This document shows positions 16,121 through 24,657 of a stretch of 32,660 nucleotides of DNA, piece by piece; within the stretch, counting starts at the first letter, position 1, and each line of letters starts with the position of its first letter. This stretch comes from Pseudomonas laurentiana. Lineage in GTDB: Bacteria > Pseudomonadota > Gammaproteobacteria > Pseudomonadales > Pseudomonadaceae. The notes under the pieces were generated by a model, which worked only from the letters and a program-made list of their open reading frames with translations, made no database searches and was not told the DNA's origin. The stretch covers positions 1 to 32,660 of the forward strand of contig NZ_BMQU01000030.1 in the NCBI RefSeq assembly GCF_014648275.1. The letters are read 5' to 3'. Position numbers and translations under genes: made by a program.

Positions 16121-16992
16121 GGCGCGCGGCCCTCGATGATGGAGACTGTGGCAGTGCGTCCGGCGATCATGCGGAAGTTGTCTGGCACCTGATCGAAGGC
16201 GATTCGCACCGGAATCCGTTGTGCCAGACGTACCCAGCTGAACGCAGGGTTGACGTTGGGCAGCAGGTTCGCGCCGCTGCTGCGGTCGCGGTCTTCGATG
16301 CCAGCGGCAATGCTCTGTACATGGCCGCGCAACCGGGTGTTGTCGCCCATGACACGAATGTCCACCGCCTGGCCAACCTGAATGCCGGAAAGCTTGGTTT
16401 CCTCGAAGTATCCGTCGACGTGGTAGGAGTTGCTATCTACCACCGACAATACTGGGCGCCCGGCACTGACGAATTCGTGTGCACGTGGGGCGCGGTCATT
16501 GAGGTAGCCATCCACTGGGCTACGCAGCACCGAGCGGTCGAGGTTGAGCTGTGCCGCATCGACCGCCACCTGGGCCTCGGCCAGAGCCGACTGTGCACGG
16601 GCCTCGCGTGACTGGCTTTCTTCCAGTTGCTCTTGGGCGACCAGGTTGCCCAGCCCCCGATTACGCTTGGCTTCACGTTGTGCCTGGGCCAGGGTTTCCT
16701 TGCGTTCTGCCAGTGTGGCTTGGGCCTGGCGTAATGCCAGGCGGAAGCGGTCCTGATCGATGGTGAACAGCACATCGCCACGTTTGATCACTTGGTTGTC
16801 ACGCACGCTGACCTCCTGGACCAGCCCGGAGACGTCCGGCGCGATCTGGATCACGTCGGCGCGGATGTGTCCGTCACGGGTCCAGGGTGCGAACATGTAG
16901 TACAGCACCATCTGCCAGACCAGTACGGTCGCCAGTGTCACAACCAACAGCGTGAGGACCATGCGGCCCAAGGTTAATAAAGGTTTCTTCAT
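16117..16992 (-). CDS. HlyD/EmrA-type periplasmic adaptor (AaeA-like)
   Basis: 291 residues: an N-terminal membrane helix (LLTLGRMVLTLLVVTLATVLVWQMVLYYMF), a biotinyl-lipoyl-like segment (DGHIRADVIQIAPDVSGLVQEVSVRDNQVIKRGDVLFTID), a coiled-coil hairpin (about 75-140) and a beta-barrel part (SPVDGYLNDRAPRAHEFVSAG). Length and partners match AaeA, the adaptor of the p-hydroxybenzoate efflux pump. It has four-base overlaps with both neighbours. It would bridge the inner-membrane FUSC protein and the outer-membrane channel. Confidence 0.9.
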   Translation of the reverse strand: MKKPLLTLGRMVLTLLVVTLATVLVWQMVLYYMFAPWTRDGHIRADVIQIAPDVSGLVQEVSVRDNQVIKRGDVLFTIDQDRFRLALRQAQATLAERKETLAQAQREAKRNRGLGNLVAQEQLEESQSREARAQSALAEAQVAVDAAQLNLDRSVLRSPVDGYLNDRAPRAHEFVSAGRPVLSVVDSNSYHVDGYFEETKLSGIQVGQAVDIRVMGDNTRLRGHVQSIAAGIEDRDRSSGANLLPNVNPAFSWVRLAQRIPVRIAFDQVPDNFRMIAGRTATVSIIEGRAP

Positions 16993-17201
16993 GGCAGCAT
17001 CAGGCTTCGAAAGAAATGATCGACCGTACCGAGCAGTACGGCGTAGAGGGCGACGTTAAACAACGCCCGGTGCCAGACCAGACGATAGAAATGCACGCGT
17101 GTCAGCACGGTGTGTACGCCTAGAAACAGCAGGTATGTCCCCAGCATCATCACGAGCAGCGTGGGCAGGAAAACCCCGCTGATATCCAGGTCACCGATCA
17201 C
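16989..17201 (-). CDS. DUF1656 small membrane protein (AaeX-like)
   Basis: 70 residues with two hydrophobic segments (LPTLLVMMLGTYLLFLGVHTVL and ALFNVALYAVLLGTVDHFF). DUF1656 proteins are found between the FUSC and adaptor genes of AaeAB-type pumps and are thought to be small pump subunits, though their role is not well defined. Its start and stop overlap its neighbours by four bases, so translation is probably coupled and stoichiometric. Confidence 0.88.
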   Translation of the reverse strand: MIGDLDISGVFLPTLLVMMLGTYLLFLGVHTVLTRVHFYRLVWHRALFNVALYAVLLGTVDHFFRSLMLP

Positions 17202-19288
17202 AGGGGGGCTCCGTCGATGCCATAGGGCAATTGAGGTGGGTTGGCCGCCGGATCAAGCATGACTTCCACGCCTGGTAACAGGGCCAGGCGCAAGCCGCTC
17301 AAGGCATGCAGCAGATGCAGGCGGGCGTCGGTCAGCTCGCCCATGCTTTGCACGTTGAGTGCCTGGCGAGCGCGTTCCATGCTGGTGAGCAGCAGTTCGG
17401 GCGGGTGCAGGCGACGACGAGCGTTCAGGCAGGCCTGGAAATGCGCGCCTACTTCGGTGACAACCTGTTCAAGACACTCTCGAGCCTGGGCTGAAGCACG
17501 GGGCATATAGGCCAGCAGATCGAGCAGGTTCAGGCCAACCCTCAAGTCACGCAGGGCACCGCTGGTGTCCTGCCCGGTCTGGCCGAGGCGTGGCAGGTGC
17601 TGCATCAGGCGGTCGAGCATTTGCACTCCAAGCCTGCGGTGCTCGGCCAGTGTGGCGGGGCGGGTCATGCCGACAATGTCGTGCCAGCTGAACCGTGTTA
17701 GCCGTCGGGCGGCGTGTTCGACTCCGAACGGGCGTACTACCAGGGTCCAGATAAAGGCGAACAACAGGCCAACGGGACCTGCCAGGTTGGCGTTGATGAA
17801 GGTCAGAAAGTCGGCGTCGTAGGCCCCTTGGATACTGATGAACGACGCCGTGTTGACGATGGTCAGCAAGGTACCCAGGTAGAAACGAGGCTGCACGGTC
17901 AGGGTGCCGACGCAAATGAATGGAATCGCGAAGGCCAGTACCAGCATGGGGAAATCATGCAGGTTGGGCAGTACCAGAAACAGGTAAAGGCTGGCGAACA
18001 CGACTGACAGTGTGGTCCAGAAGAAGAACCGATAAATCTGTGGCGCCGGATCGTCCATGGCGGCGAAGAAGCTGCAGGCTACCGCTGCCAGAATGACTGC
18101 GCTGGCGCCATCGTTCCAGCCCAGCAGGATCCACAAGGTCGTGGCGGCAAGGATCGCAGTCACGGTCGAGAACACCGAGTAGAGCATCAAGCCTCGGTCA
18201 AAAAACGGCGTCAGCCGACCCAGCCGCCAGTGTCGATAAACGGCGCGCCAAGGCGAGAGGTCCTCGGTCCGGATGGCTTGTTGCAAGCTGCAGCAGTCTT
18301 GCCAAAGATCGACCCATTCGGTGAGGCGATACAGGGCGTTGGAAAGCAGCAGCAGGGGCCGCTTGTCCAGCGCTGCAGCGTCGGGCTGCAGGTTTTCCAG
18401 TGTCGTGCGCAGGGCCGACCAGCGTTCCGATGGTGCTGATTCGGTGCTGGCTTGTAGCCAGTCTCGGGCCTCCAGCAGCACCGGTTGAAGTTGTTCGGCC
18501 TGGGCTGGTGCGCGCTTCTCAAGCGCCAGCAGCGCGTCGTCCAGTGCGTCGAGCACCGGCAGCAGGTGAATCATGCGACCACGCAGTTCGCGGGCGTTCT
18601 TTACCGTTTGTGGTCGCGCGCCTTCATGGGCCAGCTGGCCGATCATCATTTCCAACGAGTTAAAGGTCGCCACCATCGAGGCGCGCAGGGTACTGACGGT
18701 TTCCGTCGAGACCTGTCGGGCGAGGAACGTGTCACTGTAGCGACGGGCTTCAGCGAACCAGTTGCCGGTTGCGCCCACGACTACAGGGGCCAGTCGGCGC
18801 GGCCAGAACACGGCACCGACCACTGCCGCGCAGACAATACCCAGGCAAATCTCCTGAGCCCGCGAGGACGCGATGTCGAACACGGCCAGCGGGTTGTCGA
18901 CCACCGGCAGGGCGATCATGGGCAGGGTATACCCGGCCAACATCAGGGTGTAGCTATTCGCGGTGCGCAGGTGCATGGAGAGGAACAGCAGGGTACCGGT
19001 CCAGAGTGCAATGGCAACCGTCAGCAGCACGGGTGTCTGCACCAGCAGTGGCACCAGGAATACGGCGCCCGCCGCACCGAGCAGGGTGCCCGTGGCCCGG
19101 TACAGGGCTTTGGAACTGGTCGGTCCGACGAAAGGGCTGGAAACGATGTAGACCGTGGCCATGGCCCAGTAGGGGCGTGGCAATTGCATGAGCAGGGCGA
19201 TGTAGAGGGCAATCATCGAGGCGGCGAAAGTTCGCACCCCGTAGAACCAGTCGCGTGCAGGTGGCATTGAGCTGAAGAAGGTGCTCAT
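17198..19288 (-). CDS. FUSC-family efflux pump (AaeB-like)
   Basis: 696 residues with two blocks of about five or six membrane helices (roughly 20-170 and 360-500), each followed by a cytoplasmic helical region. This is the fusaric acid resistance/AaeB layout. The opening RDWFYGVRTFAASMIALYIALLMQLPRPYWAMATVYIVSSPFVGPTSSKALYRATGTLLGA is characteristic. Relatives export aromatic carboxylic acids such as fusaric acid or p-hydroxybenzoate. The exact substrate here cannot be read from sequence. It is the second gene of the operon, overlapping the MarR gene stop by four bases. Confidence 0.92.
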   Translation of the reverse strand: MSTFFSSMPPARDWFYGVRTFAASMIALYIALLMQLPRPYWAMATVYIVSSPFVGPTSSKALYRATGTLLGAAGAVFLVPLLVQTPVLLTVAIALWTGTLLFLSMHLRTANSYTLMLAGYTLPMIALPVVDNPLAVFDIASSRAQEICLGIVCAAVVGAVFWPRRLAPVVVGATGNWFAEARRYSDTFLARQVSTETVSTLRASMVATFNSLEMMIGQLAHEGARPQTVKNARELRGRMIHLLPVLDALDDALLALEKRAPAQAEQLQPVLLEARDWLQASTESAPSERWSALRTTLENLQPDAAALDKRPLLLLSNALYRLTEWVDLWQDCCSLQQAIRTEDLSPWRAVYRHWRLGRLTPFFDRGLMLYSVFSTVTAILAATTLWILLGWNDGASAVILAAVACSFFAAMDDPAPQIYRFFFWTTLSVVFASLYLFLVLPNLHDFPMLVLAFAIPFICVGTLTVQPRFYLGTLLTIVNTASFISIQGAYDADFLTFINANLAGPVGLLFAFIWTLVVRPFGVEHAARRLTRFSWHDIVGMTRPATLAEHRRLGVQMLDRLMQHLPRLGQTGQDTSGALRDLRVGLNLLDLLAYMPRASAQARECLEQVVTEVGAHFQACLNARRRLHPPELLLTSMERARQALNVQSMGELTDARLHLLHALSGLRLALLPGVEVMLDPAANPPQLPYGIDGAPL

Positions 19289-19737
19289 GTCGTTAGCCCC
19301 GGGGCACGTTGTGCCGCTTCTTCAAAGGCCCTTAGCACCCGCAGAGTCGCCTCAAGGTCCGCTGCGGGAAGATCCGCCATTACCTCTCGGCGCAAGCGCA
19401 CCAGTTCGCCCTCGATGGCCTCGGCCAAGGCTCGGCCACTGGCGGTAAGGCTCAAGGCTTTGGCGCGACGGTCGAGAGGATCTTCAGTACGGCAGACGAA
19501 GCCGGCGCTGCACAATTGATCGAGTAGTCGAACCAGCGATGGGCTTTCCAGCCCGGCAGCCTGGGCCACCTTGACTTGATGGACACCGTCGCCCAGACGC
19601 ACGATCAACAGCAGTGGAACCGCGCAGGCCTCAGAGATACCGTAGCCAGCCAGCGTGGCCTGGCAGATCCGTCGCCAGTGCCGACCCGCTGCAACCATAC
19701 CGCTGCTGATGTTGAGTTGCAGTGCGTCGAGATTCAT
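19285..19737 (-). CDS. MarR-family repressor of the efflux operon
   Basis: 150 residues with a winged helix: HQVKVAQAAGLESPSLVRLLDQLCSAGFVCRTEDPLDRRAKALSLTASGRALAEAIEGEL, including the DxRRxxLxLT-like wing typical of MarR. Such repressors release DNA when a phenolic or related ligand binds. It is the first gene of the five-gene pump operon and is translationally coupled to the pump by an ATGA overlap. A 36-base dyad covering the promoter lies just upstream, so the gene most likely represses itself and the pump together. Confidence 0.92.
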   Translation of the reverse strand: MNLDALQLNISSGMVAAGRHWRRICQATLAGYGISEACAVPLLLIVRLGDGVHQVKVAQAAGLESPSLVRLLDQLCSAGFVCRTEDPLDRRAKALSLTASGRALAEAIEGELVRLRREVMADLPAADLEATLRVLRAFEEAAQRAPGLTT

Positions 19738-19751
19738 TGGATGAGGGTCGT

Positions 19752-19787
19752 AAGAATATTCATAGTTTGCTAACTATCAATATTCTT
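19752..19787. promoter_or_regulatory. 36-base dyad operator for the MarR-efflux operon
   Basis: Left arm AAGAATATTCATAGTT (19752-19767), spacer TGCT, right arm AACTATCAATATTCTT (19772-19787). The arms are inverted repeats with one mismatch in 16. The dyad starts 14 bases upstream of the MarR start codon. Its size, symmetry and position over the promoter are those of a MarR operator. It lacks a T-run and does not look like a terminator. Confidence 0.8.
19753..19780 (-). promoter_or_regulatory. Promoter of the MarR-efflux operon, buried in the dyad
   Basis: On the minus strand TTGATA (19775-19780) and TATTCT (19753-19758) are 16 bases apart, a reasonable sigma-70 -35/-10 pair. Both boxes lie within the two arms of the dyad, so a bound repressor would block RNA polymerase. 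Confidence 0.55.
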
Positions 19788-19829
19788 CGATCATCACCCC
19801 AGACGTCAAGAGGCACATGCTCAGTGGTT

Positions 19830-20648
19830 TCAGGAGCGCACCTGATCATCCAGCTTCATGGTCAACGCCAGGTTGCTGCCCAGGCCAATAGCCTGATCGC
19901 GCCAGAACAGGTAGCGCAAGGTGTCGTTCGACAGGCTGAAATGGATGGCCAACTCCTCAGCGGCCTGTACCACCTTGGCTACCGCGGCCAGTTCCAGCCA
20001 GTACAGTGCGGCCTTGGTGTCGACTTCGACTTGTTGACCATGCAACAGCCGATAACCGACTTCAAAACGGCAACGTGCATCACCACGCTGGGCGCCGCGC
20101 ATGAACCATTGATAGGCCCGCTGTGGATCGACCTGCCAGTCCTGCACATGGGTATCGCAGACCTCTTCTTCGTACAGATCGCCGAGTGCCGCTGCCGCGA
20201 GGTCTAAACCGCGCTCGAAGGCATGTTGGTAATACTCGGCTGCACAGGCGTAGCTCACCATCACACCTTTGCCGAAGTAGTGTTGCTGGGCCAGGTTGAA
20301 CCATGCCGTCGCATTGCCCTGCAAGGCGGCCATGCGCAACAGGTGACCGGCCAACGTTGGGTCAGCTCTCCAGTACTTGCCATTGAGCCAGATCCAGCCG
20401 AGGTCATTGAGTGCCGAAATGCTGCCTTCCAGTGCCTGGCTGCGCAGGTCGGTATACACCGCCTGCAGGTCGGCGGCCTCATCCAGGCAGTTGATCAGGC
20501 TGAAACTGTCACCCAGCGCTGCCCGCTGGCTGGGCATGCCAACCCCGGCGTAGAGGCGCAGCAAGTGGCCGGGGCGTCCGGGGGCCGGCGTAATGCGCGG
20601 GGGCAACAGGCGCGCTAGCAAGGGATAGATATTGCTGATAGCAGACAT
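19830..20648 (-). CDS. Sel1-repeat (tetratricopeptide-like) protein
   Basis: About 272 residues from the ATG at 20648 (MSAISNIYPLL), chosen because GAGG lies 6 bases upstream. The frame continues to 20879 but that part overlaps the divergent gene. Several Sel1-like repeats are visible: LAGHLLRMAALQGNATAWFNLAQQHYFGKGV, CAAEYYQHAFERGLDLAAAALGDLYEEE, RAYQWFMRGAQRGDARCRFEVGYRLLHGQQVEVDTKAALYWLELAA. Such repeats form a helical scaffold for protein contacts. There is no clear signal peptide. The partner and role are unknown. It is divergent from the WYL regulator. Confidence 0.82.
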   Translation of the reverse strand: MSAISNIYPLLARLLPPRITPAPGRPGHLLRLYAGVGMPSQRAALGDSFSLINCLDEAADLQAVYTDLRSQALEGSISALNDLGWIWLNGKYWRADPTLAGHLLRMAALQGNATAWFNLAQQHYFGKGVMVSYACAAEYYQHAFERGLDLAAAALGDLYEEEVCDTHVQDWQVDPQRAYQWFMRGAQRGDARCRFEVGYRLLHGQQVEVDTKAALYWLELAAVAKVVQAAEELAIHFSLSNDTLRYLFWRDQAIGLGSNLALTMKLDDQVRS

Positions 20649-20781
20649 GTTCATCCTCATTGGACCACCCGCAGTACCGATAGCGGGGGTGATGGGATGT
20701 GATTCTGCGTAAGGCAACGACAAAACCTGTCGCGAACAATCATCATGAAGCGATTCAACAGCTCTTCCTTGATCTGGTTGA

Positions 20782-21864
20782 ATGAATGGCCAATTGCCAT
20801 ATCCGTTGGCGGGCGCCATGCTAGTGTGCAAGCCTAGACAAGGACGCCACCTTTTGCCTTCTGCTACTACCCGCGCCACACTCAGCCGCCAATGGGAACT
20901 TTTGCGTCAACTACCCAGCCGTCCCCCAGGTACCACTAGTGCAGAGCTGGTCGCTCGATTGCAGGACGCAGGCTTCTCCATCAGCAAGCGCAGCATCGAG
21001 CGCGACCTCAACGAACTGTCGCTGATCTTCCCGCTGGAGCGCAACGACAAGAGTATTCCCTATGGATGGCACTGGGCAGCAAATGCCTGTGTCGAGCTGC
21101 GTGGCTTGAGCATCAGCGAAGCCTTGAGCCTGGCATTGGTCGAAGAAGCGGTACGGCCTCTGCTACCGGGAAGCATGCTCAAGGTGCTTGATGCGCGATT
21201 CAGCCATGCTCGGCAAAAGCTTGAGCACCTCTCCGGTGCGAACAAGGCTGCGCGCTGGCTCGACAAGGTCGCCAGTGTTCGCCCTGACATGAACATGCAG
21301 GCGCCCGAGGTGCCCGACAGTATTCTGGAAACGGTGCAGAAGGGATTACTGGAGGAGTATCAGTTGAAGTGCCAGTACTACTCGGCACACAACGACAAAC
21401 TCAGCGAGATGACACTCAACCCGCTGGCGCTGATTCAGCGTGGTCAGGTCAGTTACCTGATTGCCAGGGCTGACCCCTACAGCGATATTCGCCAGTTTGC
21501 GGTTCATCGCTTTCGTAAGGTCAGCATCCTCAGCAGTGCCACTGAGGGTCTGGAGGATTTCGACCTGCAGGTGTATCTACGCAGCGATGCCCTGCAATTC
21601 GGGCAGACGGACAAGATCGAACTGCATGCCTGGGTGAGCGATGGTTTGGCGCGCCTGGTACGTGAAACGCCCTTGTCGGCGGACATGAGCCTGACGCCGT
21701 TGGAGCGAGGACATCGCTTGCGGGCTACGGTCAGCAATAGCTGGCAGTTGCGCTGGTGGCTGTTGAGTCAGGGTGATGGCTTGATCGTTGAACAGCCCAC
21801 CACCCTGCGCCAGCAAATTGCTGAAACCCTGGGCAAGGCCGCTGCCCAGTATCAAACGGTGTGA
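20782..21864 (+). CDS. WYL-domain transcriptional regulator (YafY type)
   Basis: Up to 360 residues. A helix-turn-helix (TSAELVARLQDAGFSISKRSIERDLNELS) is followed by a WYL domain (LLEEYQLKCQYYSAHNDKLSEMTLNPLALIQRGQVSYLIARADPYSDIRQFAVHRFRKVSIL) and a C-terminal WCX-like region. WYL regulators sense nucleic-acid or nucleotide ligands in several defence and stress settings. No defence genes are nearby here, so this looks like a stand-alone member. The start is uncertain: no good ribosome site precedes 20782 or the ATG at 20818, and similarity begins near ATLSRQWELL. It ends one base from the convergent tauC-like gene. Confidence 0.85.
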   Translation: MNGQLPYPLAGAMLVCKPRQGRHLLPSATTRATLSRQWELLRQLPSRPPGTTSAELVARLQDAGFSISKRSIERDLNELSLIFPLERNDKSIPYGWHWAANACVELRGLSISEALSLALVEEAVRPLLPGSMLKVLDARFSHARQKLEHLSGANKAARWLDKVASVRPDMNMQAPEVPDSILETVQKGLLEEYQLKCQYYSAHNDKLSEMTLNPLALIQRGQVSYLIARADPYSDIRQFAVHRFRKVSILSSATEGLEDFDLQVYLRSDALQFGQTDKIELHAWVSDGLARLVRETPLSADMSLTPLERGHRLRATVSNSWQLRWWLLSQGDGLIVEQPTTLRQQIAETLGKAAAQYQTV

Positions 21865-21865
21865 A

Positions 21866-22732
21866 TCAGCGCTGCATGCCCCAGCGCTTGATGGTGATCC
21901 GTTCCAGGCTATTGAACACCAGGCTCTCCACCAGCAACCCGATCAGGATGACCACCGCCAGGCCGGCGAATACTTTGTCTGTGTATAGCTCGTTGCGGTT
22001 CTGAAAGATGTACCAACCCAGTCCCCCCTTGCCGCTGGTTGCGCCAAAGACCAGCTCGGCCGCAATCAGGGTGCGCCAGGCAAAAGCCCAGCCAATTCTC
22101 AGCCCTGAAAGAATCGATGGCAGCGCGGCTGGAATCAGGATATGCAGAACCAGGCGCAGGCCGCGCAGGCCATAGTTACGCCCAGCCATACGCAGGGTTT
22201 CCGATACGCCGAGAAAGCCGGCATAGGTGTTCAGCGCCAGAGCCCAGAGCACCGAATGCACAAGCACGAAAATCAGGCTGTTGTCGCCCAGGCCAAACCA
22301 GAGCAGCGACAAAGGCAGCAAGGCAATGGCGGGCAAGGGATTGAACATTGAGGTCAAGGTACTGAGCAGATCGCGACCGAACTGTGTCGAAACTGCCAGG
22401 CTGGTCAGGCCGAAGGCCAGAATAATGCCCAGCAGGTAGCCCTTGAGCAATACAACCAGCGAAACGCCGACTTTGGTTGGCAGCTCTCCGCTGAGCAGGC
22501 CGTCCAACAAGGCCCGAGAGGTTTGGACAAAGCTGGGCAGGAGCAGGTCGTTAGCCTGATAGCGGGCAACAGTTTCCCAGACCAGGGCCAGCAACAAGAG
22601 GATCAAGCCTTTGCGCAAGCTGCTGTGTTGCCAGAGTCGCTGGACCATTGGAAGCTCACGCTCCAAGGGCACGCTGAGCAGCGGCTCCAGCGTGATTTCA
22701 TATTCCTGACGTACGCTGGAAGGGGTGGTCAT
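21866..22732 (-). CDS. tauC: TauC/SsuC-type ABC transporter permease
   Basis: 288 residues from MTTPSSVRQEYE, with GGAG about 9 bases upstream. The frame runs on to 22906 but that part overlaps the ATPase gene. It has six predicted membrane helices and the BPD_transp_1 EAA-like loop (GRNYGLRGLRLVLHILIPAALPSILSGLRIGWAFAWRTLIAAELVFG). The family imports nitrate, sulfonates or taurine. It is the last gene of the tauD-A-B-C set, 16 bases after the ATPase. The exact substrate is inferred from the neighbouring dioxygenase. Confidence 0.88.
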   Translation of the reverse strand: MTTPSSVRQEYEITLEPLLSVPLERELPMVQRLWQHSSLRKGLILLLLALVWETVARYQANDLLLPSFVQTSRALLDGLLSGELPTKVGVSLVVLLKGYLLGIILAFGLTSLAVSTQFGRDLLSTLTSMFNPLPAIALLPLSLLWFGLGDNSLIFVLVHSVLWALALNTYAGFLGVSETLRMAGRNYGLRGLRLVLHILIPAALPSILSGLRIGWAFAWRTLIAAELVFGATSGKGGLGWYIFQNRNELYTDKVFAGLAVVILIGLLVESLVFNSLERITIKRWGMQR

Positions 22733-22748
22733 GGTGGTGTGCTCCAGG

Positions 22749-23612
22749 TCAGTAGGCGATGCGAACATCGGTGAAATCAAGATCAAATACTTGATTTTGC
22801 GCTTGCTCTTCATCAAACAGGAGCCGATGGATGCGCCGTGCCGAGGCCTGGAACTCACTGCCGCCCAAGCTATGCAGCCCATACTGGTGGCTGTGTATTT
22901 CGGCACGTACTCGTCCTGGATGTGGCGACAGCAGCAGAATGCGGTTGCCCACCACTAATGCTTCTTCGATTGAGTGGGTGACGAACAGCAGCGTGAAACG
23001 CACCTCCTCCCAGAGCAGCAACAGCTCTTCCTGCATCTTGCGCCGGGTCAGTGCGTCGAGTGCTGCGAAAGGTTCGTCCATCAGCAGGATCTTTGGCTGC
23101 ATTGCTAGGGCGCGTGCGATGGCCACCCGCGCTTTCATGCCGCCGGACAGGGTGTGTGGGTAGGCGTCGGCAAAGGCTGCCAGGCCAACCTTTTCCAGAT
23201 AGTGCAGCGCACGCTGCTCGGCCTCTTGACGCGGCAACGTGCCAGAAACCTGCAACGGGAACATGACGTTCTGTTTGACGGTTTTCCAGGGTGGAAGCTG
23301 GTCGAACTCTTGAAACACCACAATACGGTCGGGACCAGGCCCCTTTATGGCCTGATCCTGCAGGCGAATCGTCCCTTCCTGAGGCTCGATGAAACCGGCC
23401 ACCGCCTTGAGCAGGGTCGATTTACCGCAGCCCGAGGGGCCCAGCAGGACAAAGCGGTCGGCCTTGCCCACTTCAAAGCTGACGTGGTGAGTGGCGCGCA
23501 CCACGCGTTGCGCGGTGCGGTACTCAAGGCTGACGTTATCGACATGCAGCAACGGCGACGTGGCGACAGCCTGCAGATTGCTGACCGTGTGGCCTTGCAA
23601 ATGAGCGTTCAT
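22749..23612 (-). CDS. tauB: TauB/SsuB-type ABC transporter ATPase
   Basis: 287 residues. Walker A GPSGCGKST at 58-66, Q-loop near QEFDQLPPW (101-109), signature LSGGM at 155-159, Walker B ILLMDE at 175-180 and the switch histidine in LFVTHSIEEAL. These features place it in the nitrate/sulfonate/taurine importer class. It would energise the permease encoded immediately downstream. It begins 5 bases after the binding-protein stop, with GGGAG upstream. All catalytic residues are present. Confidence 0.9.
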   Translation of the reverse strand: MNAHLQGHTVSNLQAVATSPLLHVDNVSLEYRTAQRVVRATHHVSFEVGKADRFVLLGPSGCGKSTLLKAVAGFIEPQEGTIRLQDQAIKGPGPDRIVVFQEFDQLPPWKTVKQNVMFPLQVSGTLPRQEAEQRALHYLEKVGLAAFADAYPHTLSGGMKARVAIARALAMQPKILLMDEPFAALDALTRRKMQEELLLLWEEVRFTLLFVTHSIEEALVVGNRILLLSPHPGRVRAEIHSHQYGLHSLGGSEFQASARRIHRLLFDEEQAQNQVFDLDFTDVRIAY

Positions 23613-23617
23613 CGGGT

Positions 23618-24637
23618 TCAGCTCCCTTGCAGTGGCTTCTCATCTTGGAAGAAATAGTCTTTCCAGGATTCGGGTTTATGCTTGATGGCGCCGACGCGAT
23701 AGAGGAATTCGGCCAGCGGATAGGTGTTCTTCGGCGTGACGCTGAACTCGTATTGAGGGTTGTCGATAATCTTGAGCAGGGCTTCGCGGTCGATTTTTGC
23801 CTTGGTCACCCGAATGTAGGTGTCGGCGGCTGCAGCCTTGTCGTTTTGGGCGAAGTCTGCGGCTTCGGCCAGTGCGTCAACGAAAGCCTTGTAGGTCTTG
23901 GGGTTGTCCTTGCGGAACTTTTCAGTAGCAAACAGCACGGTCGGCGAGTTTGGGCCTAGCAGGTCGTAGGTATTGAGCACCACATGCACGTTCGGGTTGG
24001 CCAACACCTGATCCTGGAACGGCGGGTTGGAGAAGTGCGCGTTCAACTCGGTGCCCCCGGCCAGCAGGGCTGCAGTGGCATCAGGGTGAGGGACCGCCAG
24101 AGTGAATTTGTCCAGGCGGGCGTACTCCTTGTCACCCCATTGCTTGGCTGCCGCGTATTGCAGGAAGCGCGATTGCACCGAAACGCCCACGGCAGGCAGG
24201 GCGATACGGTCCTTTTCGCTGAGGTCGGCAATCGTCTTCACATTCGGATTACTGCTGACCAGGTAATAGGGGAAGTTGCCCAGAGAGGCGACGGCCTTGA
24301 CGTTCTGCCGCCCCTGGGTGCGGTCCCAGATGGTCAGCAGCGGGCCAACACCGGCCCCTGCGATATCCACCGAGCCGGACAGCAGTGCGTCGTTGATGGC
24401 TGCACCGCCAGAAAGTTGGGTCCAATCAACCTTGATGTCGACTCCCTGTGCCTTGCCGTGTTTTTCGATCAACTGTTGATCGCGTACCACATTCAGCAGC
24501 AGGTAGACGATACCGAATTGTTCAGCGATGCGGATTTCACCTTCGGCCTGTGCCGCTGTCGGTGCCACCAGGCTGCCGGCAATCAGACTAAGACCCAGGC
24601 CAATGCTTGCCGCGAGGCGGCTGATAGCGTTACTCAT
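23618..24637 (-). CDS. tauA: Sulfonate/taurine-type periplasmic binding protein (TauA-like)
   Basis: 339 residues from MSNAISRLAAS, chosen for AAGGAG 6 bases upstream and because a signal peptide (ASIGLGLSLIAGSLVAPTAAQA, cut after AQA) follows at once. The frame remains open to 24781 but that part overlaps tauD. The mature protein is an NMT1/THI5-like or SsuA/TauA-like binding protein (GVDIKVDWTQLSGGAAINDALLSGSVDIAGAGVGPLL). It would hand substrate to the TauBC-like importer. The precise ligand (taurine, another alkylsulfonate or a sulfate ester) cannot be read from sequence. Confidence 0.85.
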   Translation of the reverse strand: MSNAISRLAASIGLGLSLIAGSLVAPTAAQAEGEIRIAEQFGIVYLLLNVVRDQQLIEKHGKAQGVDIKVDWTQLSGGAAINDALLSGSVDIAGAGVGPLLTIWDRTQGRQNVKAVASLGNFPYYLVSSNPNVKTIADLSEKDRIALPAVGVSVQSRFLQYAAAKQWGDKEYARLDKFTLAVPHPDATAALLAGGTELNAHFSNPPFQDQVLANPNVHVVLNTYDLLGPNSPTVLFATEKFRKDNPKTYKAFVDALAEAADFAQNDKAAAADTYIRVTKAKIDREALLKIIDNPQYEFSVTPKNTYPLAEFLYRVGAIKHKPESWKDYFFQDEKPLQGS

Positions 24638-24657
24638 GCTGTGCTCCTTGATCGGTC

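Noticed and set aside
18485-19270. 261-codon plus-strand frame opposite the FUSC pump
   Set aside because: The Gly/His/Gln-rich low-complexity translation is typical of an antisense shadow. The pump gene on the other strand is certain.
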